From an uncultured Planctomycetota bacterium (GTDB lineage: Bacteria; Planctomycetota; Phycisphaerae; Sedimentisphaerales; Anaerobacaceae): a DNA stretch of 9,220 nucleotides. Shown here in pieces: positions 6,478-9,220 of the stretch. Position 1 is the first letter of the stretch. Every line of letters begins with the position of its first letter. Location: the NCBI GenBank assembly GCA_903927855.1, contig CAIYOL010000313.1, positions 1 to 9,220 of the forward strand, in the 5' to 3' direction. Below the pieces are notes generated by a model. It saw only the letters and a list, made by a program, of their open reading frames with translations, had not been told where the DNA came from and made no database searches. A program made the translations under genes and the position numbers.

Positions 6478-7773
6478 TTACTTCTTCGTCACCTTACTTT
6501 CAATCAAATTCTCCCCCGCCAATTCGGTAATTATGCTATCTTCTATCTGGACATCCGCCAAACTCTTCACCAAAACGCCGGTCTTTTTATTGGTGGTAAT
6601 GCTGTATCCACGCTGTAAAACTGATTTGGGATTTAACCCTGCCAAACGGCTCTTCTGCGATTCGAACTGCATACTACATTTATTTATAATCGCCTTCACC
6701 GCTGCACCTGCCCGATTTTTCCAATCATTCAGTTCAACGGTTTTCCTGCCTAAAAGCCGATGCGGCTCAATTTTTCTTACCTGTTCTTCGATCGCGTATA
6801 ACCCCGACCTAGCATCGGCAAGAAATTGCTTGAACGAACCTGACAATCTCACAAAAAACTCATCTGTCTGCTGCTGAGAATTATGGACAAGTGCAGTCAC
6901 TCTATACGCTATTCTTTCACCGAGATAATCTACCTGCTGAAGAACTTCCTGCATATCCGGGACAGCCACAACGCCTGCTTTTGTCGGCGTCGAGGCCCTC
7001 GCATCGGCGACCAAATCCGCGATTGTGGTGTCAACCTCGTGGCCGACCGCGCTTATAACTGGTATCTTCGAATCGAAAATCGCCCTCGCCAGAACCTCTT
7101 CATTAAACGCCCACAAATCCTCCATCGACCCGCCCCCCCTGCCGACAATCAGAATATCGAGCTTTAGTTTCCTATTTCGCCTGTTTACGTCTCTGATACC
7201 TGCTGCGATTTCCGCCGCCGCTCCTTCACCTTGCACAGGCACCGGATAGAGAAACAATCTCGCGCAAGGCCAGCGGTTCCAGATGCTGTCTTTAATATCT
7301 TCTATCGCTGCGCCGGATTCGCTGGTTAATATCCCAATCCGTTGCGGGTACGGCGGAATCGCCCTTTTATGCGCCTCGTCGAATAACCCTTGCGCTTCGA
7401 GCCGTCTGACCATTTGCTCAAAAGCCAATTGCAGCGCCCCGACGCCGGCCGGCTCCATCCTTTCAACATAGAATTGATACTTTCCCTGCGGCTCATATAT
7501 ATCAATGTGGCCCGTCCCGAAAATCGCAAGGCCGTTTTCAGGCTTGAATTTCACCTTCGCAAAATTGCTTCCCCACATTATGCAAGGCAGCACCGCCCCC
7601 TCATCTTTCAAAGAAAAGTAACAATGCCCGCTCGTGTGCGGCCCCCTCCAGTCGCTTATCTGCCCTGTAACCGTCAGCCGCCCGGGCAGATTATTCTCCA
7701 GCACCGTCTTTATCAGTGTATTTACCTGGCTGACCGTATATATTTTCGTTCCATTCTTCATTTGTTGAACCAT
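6478..7773 (-). CDS. xseA: Exodeoxyribonuclease VII large subunit
   Basis: Catalytic subunit of exonuclease VII, a cytoplasmic single-strand DNA exonuclease acting from both ends. With the start at 7773 it has 431 residues, close to the family norm. The N-terminal OB-fold (about 10-105) contains TVSQVN, ISDW and GHCYFSLKD; the nuclease core contains GILTSESGAAIEDI (147-160), VGRGGGSMEDL (210-220) and AVGHEVDTTIADLVADARASTPTKA (242-266); a helical region and a C-terminal end with RGYSITTNKKTG follow. The start is uncertain: TTG at 7800, ATG at 7773 and ATG at 7761 are in frame and none has a convincing Shine-Dalgarno. Conserved sequence begins at KIYTVSQ, so both ATGs are possible. A promoter-like pair (7772-7800) overlaps the 7773 ATG and would favour 7761. 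Paired with xseB downstream. Confidence 0.95.
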   Translation of the reverse strand: MVQQMKNGTKIYTVSQVNTLIKTVLENNLPGRLTVTGQISDWRGPHTSGHCYFSLKDEGAVLPCIMWGSNFAKVKFKPENGLAIFGTGHIDIYEPQGKYQFYVERMEPAGVGALQLAFEQMVRRLEAQGLFDEAHKRAIPPYPQRIGILTSESGAAIEDIKDSIWNRWPCARLFLYPVPVQGEGAAAEIAAGIRDVNRRNRKLKLDILIVGRGGGSMEDLWAFNEEVLARAIFDSKIPVISAVGHEVDTTIADLVADARASTPTKAGVVAVPDMQEVLQQVDYLGERIAYRVTALVHNSQQQTDEFFVRLSGSFKQFLADARSGLYAIEEQVRKIEPHRLLGRKTVELNDWKNRAGAAVKAIINKCSMQFESQKSRLAGLNPKSVLQRGYSITTNKKTGVLVKSLADVQIEDSIITELAGENLIESKVTKK

Positions 7774-7800
7774 TATAAGCCCAAAACCCCCGCTCTTCAA
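7772..7800 (-). promoter_or_regulatory. Possible xseA promoter overlapping the annotated start
   Basis: On the minus strand TTGAAG (7795-7800), 17 bases, then a perfect TATAAT (7772-7777) whose last two bases are the first two of the 7773 ATG. If used, transcription would begin near 7765 and the transcript would be almost leaderless for the ATG at 7761. It could be a chance match. Confidence 0.4.
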
Positions 7801-7820
7801 TTTTATCTATCCGAAAGCTC

Positions 7821-7865
7821 CCAACTTTATGTTGGTGGTTAACGCCGCTTCACCGGTTTATCCGG
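7821..7865. repeat. Two small hairpins with the same ATAAA loop upstream of xseA
   Basis: Read on the minus strand, CCGG-ATAAA-CCGG (7853-7865) and CCAAC-ATAAA-GTTGG (7821-7835) form stems of four and five pairs with identical five-base loops, 17 bases apart. Alternative pairings exist around the first one: GCCG 7844-7847 with CGGC 7863-7866. No riboswitch class was recognised. They lie between xseA and the divergent PEP-CTERM gene. Confidence 0.4.
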
Positions 7866-7914
7866 CGGGTCACTTGTTCCATCGTCTCACGCTGGCAAAA
7901 TGGGTATTTTTGGT

Positions 7915-7943
7915 TTGCAAAGCAGATTTCTTTAGTGTATAAT
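7915..7943 (+). promoter_or_regulatory. Promoter of the PEP-CTERM gene
   Basis: TTGCAA (7915-7920) and a perfect TATAAT (7938-7943) are separated by exactly 17 bases. The predicted start of transcription is near 7950, leaving a leader of about 20 bases that carries GGAGGA (7961-7966) before the ATG at 7971. Confidence 0.7.
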
Positions 7944-7970
7944 TACAATTTTATGATATAGGAGGACAGG

Positions 7971-8807
7971 ATGTTGAAGAGTCTGATTCGTTTTATTTCA
8001 GCAGTATCTATTGCAGCCATGCTTCATTACGCTCAGCCTGCGAGAGCATCTTTAGAAAATCCTCTTAATGATGTTCAGTCTAGTTCTCCTACAGATACTA
8101 TTCTATTGCCAAGTGGCTATGGTAACGGAACTGGAGCCGGAGGAAATGTTTTATCCAATACTTGGTTTGCTTCTACAACTGATGGATGGCTATTGAAATA
8201 TGATGGCAAGACATTCCAGAATGCTATCGATACTGGACTTCCTGGTCTAAGTGGTGTGGATGTTCGGCCTGATGGCTCTCTTGTACTAAGCTATAATGAG
8301 GATTTACAGCTTGGAACAGTTTCAGGAAATACATGGAATCCTACTTCAACAATTACATTGTACGGATTGACCTCAGGTATCACTGATGTAAGCGAAGGAT
8401 ATGGAATGGCTGATTTTTTTGTTGCTTCAGGGAATGGCGTTTATGCTGTGAGGAATGGAAGTTTAGGAGAACAGGTTAGTACTTCCATACTTAGGTCATA
8501 TGATGCTGTTAAATTAAATCCGGCTATGTATACCAGCAATCTGGCTTGTGGGGATGGTAAGCTTTACAAGGAAGCAGACAATAGTGGTCAGCTTTTTGGA
8601 CCAGGAAAGATAGCAGCAATACCTTTTGATGACGTAGTAAACGGATCTGTTAACCTTAAAAATTATCAAATAGTAGTCCAGCCTGATGCATTTCAAGTAT
8701 TAAATCCTCAGGGTTTTTCAGATGGTATTCAAGTACCAGAACCTGCAACAATGCTTTTAGTAGCAACAGGAGGAATGTATCTTCTTACAAGGAAAAATAA
8801 AAACTAG
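7971..8807 (+). CDS. PEP-CTERM sorting-signal protein of unknown function
   Basis: A 278-residue exported protein. The N-terminus is a signal peptide: K3/R7, a hydrophobic stretch about 8-21, and probable cleavage after PARA (23-26). The C-terminus is a textbook PEP-CTERM signal: VPEP at 255-258, a hydrophobic segment 260-272, and the basic end RKNK (274-277). In known systems this tail is processed by an exosortase and the protein is delivered to the surface or extracellular matrix, usually in bacteria that make exopolysaccharide. The body shows several loosely repeated stretches that could be beta-propeller blades: WLLKYDGKTF (73-82), VDVRPDGSLVLSY, FFVASGNGVYAVRNGSL and ACGDGKLYKEA. No enzyme motif is visible. 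GGAGGA lies four bases before the ATG. Its codon usage is visibly more AT-rich than that of xseA or the ferritin-like gene, which may point to a different history. Single-gene unit. Confidence 0.85.
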   Translation: MLKSLIRFISAVSIAAMLHYAQPARASLENPLNDVQSSSPTDTILLPSGYGNGTGAGGNVLSNTWFASTTDGWLLKYDGKTFQNAIDTGLPGLSGVDVRPDGSLVLSYNEDLQLGTVSGNTWNPTSTITLYGLTSGITDVSEGYGMADFFVASGNGVYAVRNGSLGEQVSTSILRSYDAVKLNPAMYTSNLACGDGKLYKEADNSGQLFGPGKIAAIPFDDVVNGSVNLKNYQIVVQPDAFQVLNPQGFSDGIQVPEPATMLLVATGGMYLLTRKNKN

Positions 8808-8825
8808 GGACAGCCACCTATTTTT
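8805..8825. terminator. Weak terminator-like element at the PEP-CTERM stop codon
   Basis: TAGG (8805-8808, containing the stop codon) pairs with CCTA (8817-8820), followed by TTTTT (8821-8825). The opposite strand also reads into a T-rich run (complement of 8793-8803), so it could work in both directions. The four-pair stem is very short for an intrinsic terminator. Confidence 0.35.
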
Positions 8826-8860
8826 GCCTCTTTACTTTTGCACTTTAACTTTTAAATTAC

Positions 8861-8876
8861 TCTGTGTCCTCTGTGG
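8861..8876. repeat. Copy 2 of the short dispersed repeat
   Basis: TCTGTGTCCTCTGTGG, 14 of 16 bases identical to 6451-6466. A related fragment, CTGTGTCCATCCG, follows at 8894-8906, suggesting a decayed composite of similar units. Confidence 0.55.
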
Positions 8877-8886
8877 TAAAAAACTA

Positions 8887-8924
8887 TGTAAGCCTGTGTC
8901 CATCCGTAACTTACAGAATTTTTT
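8887..8924 (+). terminator. AT-rich terminator-like hairpin
   Basis: TGTAAG (8887-8892) pairs perfectly with CTTACA (8910-8915) across a 17-base loop, followed by GAA and a run of T (8919-8924). It is about 80 bases after the PEP-CTERM stop and could end that transcript. The stem is short and GC-poor. Confidence 0.35.
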
Positions 8925-9001
8925 CAACCAAATGTGTGGGTACCTTTTGACAAATCCTGAAATTTTGTAAATTTTTTTTACTCCTTTTCCCACTTCAAGT
9001 T

Positions 9002-9024
9002 ACGAGCGACTGGCGACGAGCGAC
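9002..9024. repeat. Direct repeat ACGAGCGAC x2
   Basis: ACGAGCGAC occurs at 9002-9010 and 9016-9024, separated by TGGCG. The spacer also ends in GCG, suggesting a degenerate tandem array of GAGCGAC-like units. Confidence 0.5.
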
Positions 9025-9072
9025 GGCTAAAATTTTCGACAAATTCGCGCAGGTTCGTCCAATTGTAGAGAG

Positions 9073-9094
9073 AGATTCTCTCTTAGGAGAATCT
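9073..9094. repeat. Perfect 8-bp inverted repeat
   Basis: AGATTCTC (9073-9080) and GAGAATCT (9087-9094) form a perfect stem around TCTTAG. The left arm can alternatively pair with the preceding AGAGAGA (AGAGAG-ATT-CTCTCT, 9067-9081), so two exclusive hairpins share bases. No T-run follows on the plus strand. Confidence 0.5.
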
Positions 9095-9176
9095 TAAATC
9101 GTAAATTTAGGAGTAACCTTAATGCCATCCGGCTAAAGTTAAGTAAACTATAAATCTCGTTCGGAGCGATTGCCTG

Positions 9177-9195
9177 CCCTGAACTTGTCGAAGGG
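9177..9195. repeat. CCCTGAACTTGTCGAAGGG element
   Basis: A 19-base element whose ends are complementary, extended by flanking CTG...CAG (9174-9198 region) with one mismatch. I recall near-identical CCTGAGCTTGTCGAAGG units as abundant interspersed repeats in many environmental bacterial genomes, where they give spurious peptides such as CPELVEG; that recall is not verified here. Confidence 0.5.
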
Positions 9196-9220
9196 TCAGC
9201 CGGAGTTTTTCTGCCCCGAG

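Larger units (their letters stand above)
8808..9220. other. Gene-free, repeat-rich intergenic stretch
   Basis: About 410 bases to the right edge with no supported gene. From left to right it holds a T-rich tract of loosely repeating TTTTGCAC/TTTAACT units (8821-8860), a second copy of the dispersed repeat found before xseB (8861-8876), a weak terminator-like hairpin (8887-8924), a pair of ACGAGCGAC direct repeats (9002-9024), a perfect eight-pair hairpin (9073-9094) and a repeat at 9177-9195. Short open frames exist but show no family sequence and in part simply translate the repeats. Confidence 0.7.

Noticed and set aside
7801..7970. attC-like recombination site or known riboswitch around the GTTAAC and CCGG stems
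   Set aside because: The R', R'' core sites of attC do not fit, there is no integron integrase, and the conserved bases of the c-di-GMP, fluoride, SAM and preQ1 classes that I compared are absent.
9109..9136. AGGAG eight bases before ATG at 9122, a four-codon reading frame ending in TAA
   Set aside because: A leader peptide this short with no following gene in view is most likely a chance match.
9027..9218. Open frame of about 63 codons on the minus strand running to the right edge
   Set aside because: Its translation has no family resemblance and its first part (PSTSSGQA) is the usual spurious reading of the 9177-9195 repeat, so I do not call it a gene end.

Overview
The window looks like a piece of a bacterial chromosome of moderate GC content. 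The best guess is a Planctomycetota-type bacterium (Phycisphaerae/Sedimentisphaerales-like). That guess is an inference from three things: a PEP-CTERM surface protein with a typical VPEP...RKNK tail, a cluster of surface-polysaccharide genes, and intergenic DNA full of short dispersed repeats of a kind I recall from such genomes. No 16S rRNA or other phylogenetic marker is present, so the assignment is soft.

Layout from left to right. (1) Positions 1-1079, minus strand: an NCS2 family purine permease (AzgA/PbuG type), cut by the left edge. (2) A divergent control region, then a ferritin-like di-iron protein at 1272-1694 on the plus strand with a good promoter and a strong Shine-Dalgarno. (3) Positions 1742-6030, minus strand: a tight four-gene sugar operon, in transcription order nucleotide-sugar dehydrogenase, NAD-dependent epimerase/dehydratase, DPM1-like family 2 glycosyltransferase, and a polytopic membrane protein with GT-C-like features. 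Two of its junctions have one-base gaps, and the glycosyltransferase starts at TTG. (4) Positions 6133-7773, minus strand: xseA, xseB and a tRNA-Leu(UAG) that begins six bases after xseB, so the three are probably one transcript. (5) Positions 7971-8807, plus strand: a secreted PEP-CTERM protein of unknown function with its own near-consensus promoter. (6) Positions 8808-9220: no convincing gene, but a dense patch of repeats and hairpins.

How the parts fit. The sugar operon reads as a possible pathway: oxidise an NDP-sugar to an NDP-uronic acid, epimerise it, load a sugar onto polyprenyl phosphate with the DPM1-like enzyme, and use that lipid donor in the membrane protein to decorate a surface glycan or protein. 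This is inferred from families and gene order only. The PEP-CTERM protein needs an exosortase for sorting, and none lies in this window. XseA and XseB together form exonuclease VII. The permease and the ferritin-like protein are ordinary housekeeping functions. I see no CRISPR array, transposase, integrase, phage gene or recognisable defence system here.
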